Assembly: GCA_033439765.1 (NCBI GenBank)
Contig: JAULSN010000002.1
Coordinates: 5,084,001-5,148,000 of the forward strand
Source: Lasiosphaeria ovina
Taxonomy: Eukaryota > Ascomycota > Sordariomycetes > Sordariales > Lasiosphaeriaceae
Reading direction: 5' to 3'
DNA length: 64,000 nucleotides
In this document: positions 12,594 through 25,373 of the stretch, piece after piece
How positions within the stretch are numbered: the first letter of the stretch is position 1
Layout: every line of letters starts with the position of its first letter
Made by a program: the position numbers and the translations under genes
The notes under the pieces: model-generated
What the model saw: only the letters and a program-made list of their open reading frames with translations
What the model was told of the DNA's origin: nothing
The model's database searches: none

Positions 12594-15500
12594 CACGCAG
12601 CCGGGTCTTAACATTGCCCCTGTGTGAGTTCGAGACAGCAAGCCCCAGGTGACACGGCGCAAACAAACCCTCGATACCCGAGACATGGACGGCCCTTGAC
12701 GGCACACCAAATTCGTCTAGACGAGAAACACCTGCGAGTGAGCCCGCCAACGCCTTTCCTTTCCCCAGCTACCCTTACGAGTCCATCACCCGGGTTTCTG
12801 GACAGCCGATGTCTTACTAGGAATTATTCGCCCTTTTCCTCCGTTTATCTCCCTCCCCCATTACTCCCGGCCTGCAATACGGCAGCTGGTGACCCCCCTA
12901 CAAAATCCTTCCGGTTCCGGTATTTAGGCTCTTCCGTTTGTGCACCAGTCAAGTACGATGGCTAATAATGGACTCAGAAGACTATAGGGATGTTACGAAT
13001 GGGAGAAGAAAGGAAGGAAGAAGGAGAAGCCAGCAAATCTACCGAGTAAACGCCGCATGGTAGAGGAAAGTAACCACAGAGAAAAGAAGAATACAGTCGA
13101 CACGGTTGTCGATACTTTGCCAAATATATCATTTCCCCGGCTAGACGAGAGGATGAGACATAAAAAACAGGCCACCTAGATATCCTTGGATTGCTGCAAG
13201 ACGGAACATGATACATCTCTCCAGATGCATTTCCCACAACCATGTAAATATAAAACAGGTTAAATACCTACCCACCGCCCAAGCTTCACGGCACGAGTAA
13301 ACGAATTATCCGATCAGGGAGTGAGAAGAAGATAAAAAAAAGTGTGCGAGAGGAGGAGATAAAATAACAGACCCATTTCCAACCACTCTCCCTGTCCACA
13401 ACAACCCTCTCCTCCAGAGCCTCACCATCAGATAGACAGATAGCCGGAGATGCCCTCCCCCTCCAAAGAAAACAAAAAAATAAAATAAACATCAAGCACG
13501 CAAGCCTAGTAACCAGCAATAAGAGTATTGAACCTTTGGACCGCCATCCGCCAAGCGGCGGGCGGGCGAGCTCGGGACGGACCAGGGAGAGACAACGAGG
13601 CGGTCGAGTCAGTCTGATCTGATGAAACCAAAGTGTAATAAAGGGGCAGGCACCCTCACCCGCCCCAAATAAACCCTAAAACCTATGGAATACCTACAAC
13701 GCAACAAAAAAGACAAAACAGTATAAAACCCTATCGTACCCGGCATTAAGGAGAGCATATACTATTCTGGCTATGTCTGAAGATGAGACGCTCATACTGT
13801 CTTCTCCTCCCTTTTTGACAGCATAGTGACTAAGAATAGAAGGACAGAAGAAGGGAGAGAGGAAACCAAATCTCCCGGAACCCGGTTCCCTGTTTGTCAC
13901 AAGTAAATAGACTTCCTCGCGGGGAAAAAGTGCCGCAGTGTTTCCCGTTGCTATCCGCCTGTTTAGGACTGTTCAAGTTACATTTGCTGCTGCGTCCTTT
14001 TTCTTCCCCTTTGCTTTTTTTAGTTATAAAGGAGCAGTCGACGCCATGTCATCGTCAAGATGAATATGATCCAAGATCAAAGCCTCAAGCCTCAAATCTC
14101 AAGCCAGAGAGTCGCAGACCCCTTGGGATGGCATGTAGCATGTAACTACTTTCAGTGGGAAGGGTACCGAGCCGTTGTGTGGCCGGGTAGGAGTAGGACG
14201 GGTCGGATCCCGGGCCGTGCTCGTCTGTCTGTCTATATGCCAGCCAGCCAGCCAAGCCAGCAACCGGCTCCAAGGAGGGTGGTGACATCGAGGGCGAGCA
14301 TGGCCAGCTGATTGGCAGCGGCATGCCTACAGGGTTGGTGTTGAGTGTCTCGCGCTCCGGAGCGTGTATTGGCGGCGCGGAAAGAGGCTACTACAGCACA
14401 AAAGTAAAACACGCTGCGCAAGCCACTCTTTGACGAGTGACTGTATCGTCATCTTCTCAGACAAGGAGAAGCCAGCAAATGAGACATGTCGGACAGCGTT
14501 GCTCCAAGCCGCAAGCGAGTGTCCTATTTAGACAAGCAGTGCCGGCTGTTGTCTTCAACCCGAAGCGAGCGACATGTCGGCCCCTCCCCTTTCCCAAAAT
14601 GGGCTCTGGAGGGGGTGTGGTGCGCTGTCCGAAATTTGAAAGTAAGGACGAGAACCAGTGGCAGCCAACGACTGGTCTGGAGCCGATCTACGGATCCAGA
14701 AGCAGACGAGGCCGTCCGGGCCGATCATTGGAGGATAATATTCACTGAAAATCTCCGTCGCCAGCGCGCTCACACACACACACTGAGGTCGCGGTATAGA
14801 GATCGACCCCAGGAAGAGGCTACAAAGGGGTGGGGAGCAAGAGAATCAGATCGACAATCCGAATCACGGTTGCCGACCTTTCGATACTTGTGGCGTGTTA
14901 GCATGTCCTATTTTTATAGACGTTTGAAAAGCAATCTTGATGATCCGCGCAGAGCAGAGGGCACGTCCCATTTGTCTGTCCTCTGGTTCGCAAGCAGAGG
15001 CCGAAGCCAGACAGACTCTGGCCATTTCTTGCCGCACCTATTCGCCATGTTTGGGGTACCTACCTAAGCAGGCGGCTCCATTCCCGCGAGTGGATTCTCT
15101 TATTAGAGCCGGCGCTGGAGAGGCTGGCTGGCTGGCTGGTAAAACCATCTGGAGTTAAGGTAGCTAATAAGGCACTGTATGGAGTAGGCACGGTCCTTTG
15201 CATCGCAGTCAGGGCAGTCCAAGACAGGAAGTGCGCGGCCGAACCGCGGGCCAACCGCTCGGAGCCAATCTGGGACACATGGGGCCTTCAGTCGCTACCA
15301 AAGTCGGCTACCCTGTCGAGGCGGCCGGGCCGGGCCAGGGCGAGCATGCTGCTGTGGCTTTTTTTTCCTTTTCTTTTCGTCTTATCTTTTTTCCCCGTCG
15401 GTCCTGCGCACCCCCCATCGTCTCGTCTCAAAGTCTCTCAATCCGCGACATTCATCCGATGTCGAGCGAGCCCACACCCTAGGGCTCAGTGTGTTTGCCC

Positions 15501-15621
15501 TCATGGCTGTTTCCTATCTCGTCCTGTCCGGTCCTGTCATGCCCTGTCCTGTCCTGTCTGTGATGGGACCCTGGGAGAGCTCGCACCCGCGCCAGCGCCT
15601 GGGCACGCTGTGCTCAATGCG

Positions 15622-15695
15622 CAGTGTGCAGTGTGTGCAGTGTGTGCAGTGTGTGCAGTGTGTGCAGTGTGTGCAGTGTGTGCAGTGTGTGCAGT
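15622..15695 (+). repeat. 9-bp minisatellite (CAGTGTGTG)n
   Basis: Seven to eight near-perfect head-to-tail copies of a 9-bp unit. Because 9 is a multiple of 3 it reads as repeating Cys-Ala-Val in one frame, but nothing around it supports a real protein. Confidence 0.9.
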
Positions 15696-18600
15696 TTGCC
15701 CGGCGGGCGAGCGTACTCCAGCAGCGTGCAGCGTGCTGAGCTGCCAATATGAGGGGGCCCAGTGTAACGTTAGGTAGGAATGGCACGCTTCGGAGTAGAA
15801 GCATCAAAAAAAGGCAGAGGGCGGGCAAGCCCTTGTCGATCCCTCCGGGTCGCCGCAAACTGCAGCTCCCAACTCGCCGGTAACCATGCCATCTGGTGCA
15901 ATGCACGGACGTGCTATTCGGGAGAGGAGGGGGGGGAGGGGGGTCGGTTTGGGAGGACTCGGGGCGAATGAGGGCTCGGGCCTTGGGGCCAAAACTAGTT
16001 GACAATGTACGTGTGCCGTCATCCCTCATGCGCACAATTTCGACAGCCCGCCGCCAGACAGCCCAATCACGACGCTCGCGGCATCCGTCCTCACTCTTGT
16101 CAGCGTAACAGGCATTGATATAACCCCCAAAGTTGTAGTTCAGTGCCCCCCTCGCCGGTCGGTCGCGAGTCGACGGTGGTGCTCAAAGAGGAGAGAGGTA
16201 GATTAGAGCTTGGGCCCGTCTTAGGTGTTGCGTCTCGACGAAATTTCCCGGCCACGAGGAGCCGGGGGGAAATGACAGTCATGTGCATGTCCCCACCAAC
16301 AGCGCCGGGTGAGGGCGGGCTGGCGGGGGATAGGAAATGGAGGGGGGGATGGGATGGATCTGAAGATTGGTCGCACCAGGAAGTAACGATAGAGTGTACC
16401 TGAGTTTACTGGACCCGCGTCCACAATACCGATGTATTGTATCACATACGGACGTACTATCATGGAGTGTAAGGTATGTGCGTGCTGTACATACATGCAT
16501 ACCAACTCCACACAGCGAGCGGCTGCAGTCCAGCGAGACAGAGAGAGAAGGCCTCTCCAGAGCCCGCCCTGGGCAGCTGAATCGAGATGCACGACATGAC
16601 ATGATAACGAGCCAGCTCCGACGTCAATAGTCGTTGCCCAACCGCGACACACTATCCGTTTTAGCGACAATGTTGAATGCAGCCCATGATGAGGAGGCTG
16701 CTGAAAAGAGACGTTGAAAAGGCTCAATTTATTCATGCGGCAGGTGCGGCTGCAAGGTTCATGGGCACCGACATGCTCGACATGGGGAGAAGGTGGGGAG
16801 GGCGGGCTGCACATCAGGTCGCGTCGAGCTCAAACCCAAAAAGAGAAGGGGCAAGGCCAATCACCCACATCCGGGGCAGGCACATCCCTGTTTTGTCTTG
16901 GTGGTGGCAGACACCAGCCAGCCATGGGAAGCCGTCTCCGAGTCTGAAAGCAGCCTCTCCTCTCGCAAGAACAATGTGCTGCGCTGAAATCCAAGGTTGA
17001 CGAGTCCATCCGTTCTGGGCTCGGGGTGGCGGGCATTACCTACACGCTACCTAGGCACGCACGTTCCTAGTAGTATATGTACGTACTACGGAGTATGGCT
17101 AGTCCCGTAGAAGATATCCGGGTTTTCGTGATATTCACCCTAGTGTAGATACCTAGGCACGATGGAATCTAGGCCCGCTTTCACCCGTTATTATTTGGGT
17201 TTCGCTCACGACACCCAGTGCACTCGGCCATACACTTACAGCTGTGGGCACCGAATGGGTATCCATTCAAAGTCCCTTACTTTCCTTTTGCTGGTGGGGC
17301 GTCTTCCCAAGCTAGGTCCTAGCCTGTCGTGAAAAGGTGCGTGGAAAGCCGCGGGGCCAGACGGAGTTTGGATTAGTGTGCGAATATCCTCGTAACAGGG
17401 CTTCAAGGGGGTTGGAGCTTGCTGGGGTAAACATGCACAGGTGGTCCTTGCGTTCCCCGAATGTAACCTACGAAGCCTTTCTGGGCAAGAAGTGGAGAAG
17501 GCGCCGGCGGCGGGAAGTGAGCTGATTGGCGTCAAAAATCCGCTGAGAGCCAGTCGTCAAGAGCACCTGACAGCTGACAGATGTTCACCAAGAGAGAGAC
17601 AGAGAGAGACAGAGAGAGAAAGAGATGAGAAGAGAAAAGAGAGGACGAGAGGGGGCGGCGCAATCGAGCCATGTCAGTGATTTGGTATCGAGTTAGACAT
17701 TTCTTTTTGGGAGTGAACCCGTATCTTGGGCATGTGAAGAACGTGCATACCCCGAGAGACTATCGTTCTATTAGATCTTTCTTAGCACTTGAGATATTTT
17801 AGCGTCCTTTTTAACTAACCTCCACGTGGATGTGTGTGTGACTGTGGGCCGGGGCTTCTGTCAGGACGGGTTTCCATTCCTACAAAAGTTAGTATTCCGT
17901 ACCTATGTTAGTTATTAGTCATCACGCACAAAGTTCCCCAACAAGCAATAAAATGCCAACATGTCTGAAGATCCAATAGCCGAATGTTCTTGCTGTAAAA
18001 GGTGACAAGACCCTCCTGCTCTCAGGAATCGTGTCTATACATGCCTGACCTAAGCATCATGTCTTTGCTAGTCGTCCGCTCGAGCACAAAGCTTGACTTC
18101 CAATTCCCGGAGGCTTTCCGCGGAGGTTGCTCAAGTAGTGGCGCTGGGACGGTCCCATTAAAAACCCTGCTGCAGGTTCCCGACCTCTAGCCCGGCCGTT
18201 GTTGGCAGCCCACGGTACGGGCGGTGCGGGCACGGGCACGGATACGTTTCCGTTACGGATACCTACGGATATTGCCAGACCGATAGCATTGGAATGGTGC
18301 TGTACTCAGTATTTCAGTTAAACCACAGCGGATAATAAGGTACTGTACCCCCTTCCATGGTTGGTAATGTACGGAGTACATACCTACCTGGGGCATCCTA
18401 CTCCGGTTTTGAGCAAACCCGCAGACCGGCATAAGCCAGGCGCCGTATCGTCGGAAGCTCCGTTCCCGTACGGGCTCGTTGTCGGTCACGACTCACGACT
18501 GCTGGTAACCGACACCGAGCGAGTCTGTCTTATCCAACTTCGAAGCCGCAAGTCAAGCTTCAATATCCGAATTCAAAAGCTACTTGTTAACAGCAAGCCA

Positions 18601-20558
18601 TCCCGTCCTGGTGTTGCCTGTCCCCACTCCATGTTGGCCCCACGATGCCACCCGTGATCCCTGGCTTATATTACCACAATTAAAGGGCTTGTTGTCAGGA
18701 CCCCAGCGTACCCAGCCAAGGATACGACATGGCATCTAGTAAGTGCCATTGATGCTCGGGGGCCTTGCCTGGCGCCCGAGGGATCGACTAATATGCGCGA
18801 CACGATGTCACCTATCTTGTCATTGCAGGACCGCGTTTCAGAAGCCGAAAGAGAGAGGTCAAATTATTATACCGAATCGAGATTTGAGATGAAAGAAGAG
18901 TGAGCGTTTTTGGCGGTCAATCGGGGATTCTGTCAGCATCATGGCGGACTCGACAGCGGCGTCTAAGAACCTGTCTTCATACTCGGTATCCGTAGACTGG
19001 ACTAAATGCCATGTATATTTGCTCCTCAGATGACGTTTAGTATATGCGGCCCCACAACTGGCCTGTTAGTTGCGTCGCCTAGTAGTCACTCAACCATAAT
19101 GTTGATCCGAAGCATTGGTATTGCCGCATTCGCTCGCCATAAGTGAACAGAGAGAAAAGCCCTGGAACCCTGAACGATGTTAAGGTGTGAGACTGCGGGA
19201 AGTTGGCGATGACCTACCAAGAAGCTGTTTTTTTTCTTTCACTTTTATCCAATGGGGAGAAAAGCCTTTTCACTTCAGCATGGGGTCTCGAGCGACTGCT
19301 ACAGGAGATAATGACCGGGCAGACATATAAAACACTTCCACATAGGACATTTGTTCTCCTCTAGCGGCGATGTGGACATACGACGTTAAGTAAGGTAGGT
19401 AGCAAGCACCCCGAAACCATCTACACTCGGGACATTTTCCGGTGTTGTAGAGATCAGATCAAGAGGCGAAGACTCTGAAGAGCAGCAGGCTAGTTGTCAA
19501 GACTAGCACATATTGGGGCTCTTTGATCATCCTGGAAGGCAACTTATCCATGGGGGTCAGTTTCTAACAGTACGGATACTCCGTACGGAATCTGAATTCT
19601 TGAACCGCTGTTGGAGAGTGACCGGCCAGGCCGATTCGAAAGCCAAACAGCTTCTTTCCGGGAGCCCTTCAAATTCCGGAGTCCGCACATGGTCGGTCCT
19701 CGGTTGACCATTTTGCGCATCCTGAGGCTTGCATGAATGCTTCGAATTGGGAGGGGGATGATCCACAACTCGACGCCGGGTCCAAAAGATCGACAACGGC
19801 ACGCCAAAGATCAGACGAATCGGTTAGAGTTAGGTGGTTAGGACGAGTGTTGCACAAATGAGAAATACCCTCGAGCAACCCATCCAGTCATCCACCCCCC
19901 CTCAGCCCTTCAAGGATTCGCAACCAGCGTGGGTGAGCTCGACAACATTAGATGTGTCAGCACAACGGCTGCTCGGTCGTAGTTCGCAGGAAAATGCATG
20001 GAAATTCGGAAGCAAATGCATTAAATGCGCACTGTCAGCGGCCGAAGAAGCGAGGGAGTAGGGACCGTTGGCCATCGACACGTCCGAGACAAGAAAAAGA
20101 TGAAAAGAGAAAATGAAGGTAATGAATAAGATGCGGAAAGCGCCATTTCTCAATGTCCAGCCAGCCAAGGACGCAAGCAGGCACTGCACAGATGGACGGC
20201 CCTTTCTTGAGCGCAAGGCATTAATTGACGAGGTCGATCGCGCCCGACGAGGATCTTACGGCGCGCTCGCCGTCGGAGAATTGAGAACAATCGGACGATA
20301 TCGCGGCGTACCGGCCAGTGTTGCGTTAGTGGGTCCTCCCCGAGTGAGGCAGAGCTAGCGCTCACGGAGGGGGGACTAAATCCGAATCGTAGATAGACGA
20401 GAAGCTTCATCCATGTATAGGATTGACGCCAACGTCAACCAATACCGCCCGGCATATGAGAGATAAGCAAGCCTAAGGAGGTATAATAGTTATTTCCGCT
20501 GCTATAGCAGACGTCAATGTGCCTTCAGAGTCGCCCAGGGTTTCCGTCACGCACGCTT

Positions 20559-20588
20559 CCCTGACCCTGACCCTGACCCTGACCCTGA
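20559..20588 (+). repeat. Telomere-like array, five copies of CCCTGA
   Basis: Five perfect copies of CCCTGA, one base different from the CCCTAA telomere unit of most filamentous fungi. It sits inside the gene-free interval, not at a chromosome end. Confidence 0.85.
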
Positions 20589-23009
20589 CGGGCTTACAAA
20601 GTCGCCGCTCGCCCTAGAAAGGAAGCCCTACCCGCCAAACCACAGTTGCCCGAACAGGTTTCGCGTGTCTCTGAGCACGTAATTTCATGTTCGCGTTCGT
20701 ATGCACGCAACCTAGAAGAGCTGGCACGCCCGTCTTGCCCAGCAAATCACAGCTTGCGAGTCGCCTGGAAGCGCTGGGCCGCACATGACAGTCCGTTCAT
20801 CCACACCTCCAGGCCGTGCCTGCATACGATGGAGGAGCTCGCAATGCTCTTCGAAGCATGTTCCTGTGAGACCTTTTTGTGCCCCGCCAGTCGCCGGAGA
20901 CAGGTGCTGTCGCACCCGAGATTCCAGTGACGCCTGAGCCTGTGGGCCACACAACGGCCGAGCTCTTTTGCAATGCGTTGAGGTGCTGTAAGACAGCATT
21001 CAAGGCTTGTGCAGCCAACTGCGAGACCGTCCCAGCTCGATGACGGAGACAAACTCGGTACTGGACCCCTTCCTGCTGGGTCGACATTATGCAGCCACTG
21101 CATGTCGCTTCCGACCTTGGGCCCGCCGTCTGGATCTCGGTCCATCATGGATGGACTCCCTCGGCAGTCTGAAGGATGCCCACATGTATGTACGAAGTAC
21201 CTCACTGAGGAAGTAGTGCATGTATGTACGACTATTCCGTATATACTTCGTACGGAACAGGCATTGCCCTTGCACGGCCCCTGGCCAAGTATAAGAGACT
21301 TGTGGGGGTGAAGAGGTGGGCCATCTTGGAACTTCCACCACGAACGGCGTAGCTGGTCTCAAATCAGATAGGCGACCGAGTATAGCACCAGGAACTGAGG
21401 TAGCAGGGTGGTAGGAAGGCATGTCGGCAATCCAAGATTTTCAGCTGGATAGGAGAAGCCATACGGAGTACTGCGTACATACACGGCAGCTTTTTTGGGC
21501 GTGATTGGCGGGGTGGGTCCTGTCCACAATGTTTCTTCTCTTCATCAGCTTGCCCGTGCGTGTCCCATATGGGCCGAGGAGAAGATGAGGGACGGGGCAG
21601 AATGGAGAGATGGGAGCATTGAGAGGTTTCGGAAGGTTTAAAGATACCAAAGATGTCAGTGAGGCAGCTGGCTGGCTGGCAAATCACGTCTTGGTGTTAG
21701 GCTCTTGATTGAACCGGGGGCCGGCCAATGACATTGCGAGCCACCGCCTTTTCGTGAAAGTCAGTGATGAACCGCGAGACTCTTGCTTGCTTGGAAAGAA
21801 TCGAATCGATACACAGACATGCGAAAGTGGGTGGGAGGGTGGCATGCAGTACGGAATACCCGCATCGCGTTCCATTTCACCATGATTTGCATATGGGGAG
21901 GGGCCGATAGGTTGGGCTTCAGACACACACTGCGGCCGAAGCACTAGAACTCATTTGATTAGGAATGGAGAACTGCATGGAAAGCTTGTACCGTGGAACA
22001 TACCTGGTAGCGAGTGTCCTTGGAATCGCGGACTAGCCTGCACGATCAAGCCTTCGACTTCCCCAACTTTGGTCCGGCGCTTGGACACCCATTATTGATG
22101 ACAGGTAGGTCGCATTTTCCTATTGTCTTGCAACTCTTGGCTTCACGCAACGCTCTGGTCTTTCCCGTCGTGGGGACGAGGCTAGACGGACCCGACAGCT
22201 GCTCGTCTCCCACGTTCCATTGTTGCCACAGACCAAAAGTCTCAGGGTCCCTGCAGGGGTATCCTGATTTTTCTCAGTTGGGCACTCCGCACTTGTATTC
22301 GTAGTTCGTAGTGTCTACCGGTTATTAGTGTGCATAAGTCGCTGATCGGCCTATCGTGAGGTGCTTGAGGACAAGTTAGGTTGCTCTGGGCAGGGCACTG
22401 GTGAGGTGAGTATTCCACTTCCTGAGTGTGTCTCAGTCTCGTTATAGGTATATAACACACACGACCGAATGTTCCATGCTGGGTCGAAATAGAAAGAATC
22501 TGCCACCTTGCGCGCTTCCACACTAGTCGGGAGAAGGAGGCTTCCATGCGCTTGCCGGCATGAACTCGAGACTCGGAGGTACCTTCGTTACCTTACTTGG
22601 TGCAGGTCGTACATACCTAAACCAAACCTCAATGTGCCACAGCGTGGGATGCTCCCTTCCGTTTTAGGATGTCTCTGATCAGTAAGTATTTTGTGCCTAA
22701 ACGCAAGAAGGGAAACCGCAACACAGCAACGCCTAGACTTAAGCGTAAATGTTAGACTTGCTCCCAGAGTTGCGAGGCAGGGACGATTTCCCATATGTTT
22801 TCTCCTTCACGACTGCATTATGCACTTGCCCAAGTTCCGTCGGAGTCACAACGTTGTATTCTGGCGAGCATCGAAGACAGGGAATTGTTGCGGGCAGGCA
22901 CAGTGCTTCTTGGGTAGGTACGAAGTTGGTGGTGACAACCTTGGCAAGAGCAAGTGGGTAACCCCAAGTCTAGACCCTCGGCCCCGTCCGTGAACATGCA
23001 TACCTGCCT

Positions 23010-23120
23010 ATGTAAGGTAGGTAGGTCTCCATGGTACTGCCCCTTACCTGCCTTACCTACCAGGTCGGCAAGGTAAGGTAGGTGCGGTAGGTACGGGTGC
23101 GGTAGGTACGGGTGCGGTAG
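23010..23120. repeat. Cluster of GGTAAGGTAGGT-type motifs with inverted copies
   Basis: The stretch contains GTAAGGTAGGTAGG, then the opposite-strand forms CTTACCTGCCTTACCTACC, then GGTAAGGTAGGTGCGGTAGG with two further GGTAGGTACGGGTGC copies. Forward and inverted copies could pair as an imperfect hairpin. Confidence 0.6.
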
Positions 23121-25373
23121 ATGAGGTGGTAGCCACGAATACAGCCTGGCGAGCTTCAAGGCTGTTTTATGATCTCTGCATGCATTCTCCCTCCCGTTCA
23201 GATCCCCCTTTCTTCAACTCGAAGCTGCAGAGAGCTCGGGCGTGTATGTATGTACATACGGAACGCAGGCTCGCATATCATATCTATTCTTAGACTTCTG
23301 CAATGGCGTTTTCGTGTGCTTCCTACTCCATCTGACAGTCACGGAATAGACGTCATTCACCTCCTCAGCTTCCAGCCGAGCCGCAGCAACGCCAGAGACG
23401 AGAAGCTAAGTGCCAGCTGTGCCTGAGACACGAGATGCCCGCCGAGTCGACACTACGCCGAACAGAGCTTGTCGGTTGCTTTTCTTGGTGGAGCGATTCG
23501 TCCTTCTCCCGGGCCCGCCTACTGTCCGCCTAGCCTTCTCCATTTGCCAATCTCCCTTCATCTTGGACCCCTGCCTCAGAAGTTGGGGCTCTTGAAGACC
23601 CAGAAGATCAACAACAGTCAACTCCATTCGCATCATCGTGGTGGTGCGGGCGGGCGGTTGTGCGGGTGGTGATTGTTCTCGAATTCGGACTAACATATAA
23701 ATACGGTACCTGGCCTATACCTCAGCCATAGCCCAGGGCAGCCTCGAAAGTGGAAGTGGCTGCCAGGTGCCCCCTGATTGCGGATCCGCCCCGGTTACCG
23801 GTGCCGGTAACGACTGGCGCTGGCACTGGCACCGATGCTGATGAGACTGACACGGATAGAGACACGGACGCACTTCGCGAATCAAAATTGCGCTGGAACT
23901 GTCACACTGTCTTGGGCGCATTTCACTGCCCTTTTTTTTTCTCTCCTTTTCTTTCTTCCTTCTGTAAGGGTACACGAAACGGTATTGAACGAGGAATTCG
24001 CCCATGGCCCAATAGACTGATGCCATCCTAAAACCGTCTGCATGGTGCGTCAAGGGCTCTTCTGGCTCTGTCTGGCTCTGATGTGCTCGGCGAGCCACGT
24101 CTCTACTGCCTGCCCTGCTCTGCTGTTGCTGCTTGCTGGCTGGGTGTCCGCCTGCCTCCAACTCCACTGTCAACCTCGCAACGGCACTGGCACACCTCAC
24201 CCCCTTCCCCAGCTAGCTGCCTCCATGTCATATTAACCGTGGCGGTAGGAGGCGCCCGGGTCAAAATGGAAGTACCCTTTCCCTCTGTTGCGGAGATAGG
24301 CTGGTGGTCCTCGAACCCCAGTTGCAGTCTGTGCCCTGCACGAACTACGAGGTGACCAGGGGGGGTGGCTTGCTGGCATTGCGGTCTACCCTTCGATTAG
24401 CTGCCCATCCATGGCCGGCCACCTGCCAGGGTGCCCTGACCTACGGTTATCCTTGCTCCATCCCGGGGCCCATCTCAATTGCGCCGTCTTCTAAGTCGCA
24501 CAAAAACCAAGCCAGTGCCACTGACACTAAATCTTTCTTGTTGACTGTCCGACTCTCTGTTCAGGCCAGCCTCAACCGCCCCCATATCCCTCTCGAACAG
24601 CAGCTTACTCGAGTATCGATAAGGACGAAAGAAAGACGGACGTCCCCAAACAGTTGCTGCTGTCGACTCTTGGACTCTGCTGTTGCTGCCTCTTGTCTTC
24701 CATCTACTCTTTGACGGCTGGGGTCTTTCTCGGGAACTGGTGACGACCTGCAGCTCTCCGACTACTAACTCCTCCACCAACGCCCTGCCATCGCACCAAG
24801 CACTACACCGCTGCATGCTGTACTACTGAGTCCCCAAGATCACTGAGGGCGGATCGCGCCTCACCATCTTGTCCGACTTGGCGCGCCGAGTTGGGTGTGT
24901 TGCCGCTCCTTCGCCCAGGCAGCCGGCCCTGTTCGGCCGCATCACTCCGCCGCCCGTCCTCAAAAGGGACGGTGCTCGAGAATCCAACAAGTGCCAAGGC
25001 ATCTCCAAGAGCCCCTCCCATCCCTTCTGGCGCCCCTAGTCCATCGGAGAAGATCAACGCACTGACCTTTCAGCCCTCTCCGTGTGACTCCCGGCCAAGG
25101 TCTCGGCCGACCGCAAAGGCAAGAAGACGCCGCCCGCGCCCGCGCCCGAGGCTGGACTATCCCCGGACTCTGACGACATCAACAGCCAGTCCGCATCGTT
25201 GCGTCCTTTCCGCACCGGGTAATGTCGGCCGTCACCCTTGTGCCCGGGGTACGGTTTGGACGCTTGCCTCCATCTGCGGAGACGTCTCTGCTGGTTCGGA
25301 CCACGCCGATATCTGTCAGGAGGAGACACCTTGAAGGTCCGGCCCCTTGCCTCGTCTCGGCAGAGTCTCCTCC

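Larger units (their letters stand above)
9349..25373. other. Gene-free interval of about 16 kb
   Basis: No ORF in this stretch, on either strand, has a recognisable domain or a plausible splice-joined extension. Predicted peptides are low-complexity or driven by microsatellites. Contents seen: tetra-, tri- and dinucleotide repeats (listed separately), many copies of short motifs of the form TACCTAGGTA / GGTAAGGTAGGT and GTACGGAGTAC, and pyrimidine-rich runs. The distal part (about 24.4-25.37 kb) is probably promoter and 5' leader, or an unrecognised 5' exon, of the regulator that follows. No tRNA or rRNA was recognised. Non-coding transcripts cannot be excluded from sequence alone. Confidence 0.6.

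Noticed and set aside
16500..16520. Search for tRNA and rRNA signatures across the gene-free interval
   Set aside because: Scanning for GTTCGA/TCGAAC-type T-loops gave hits only without flanking stem complementarity; none is reported.
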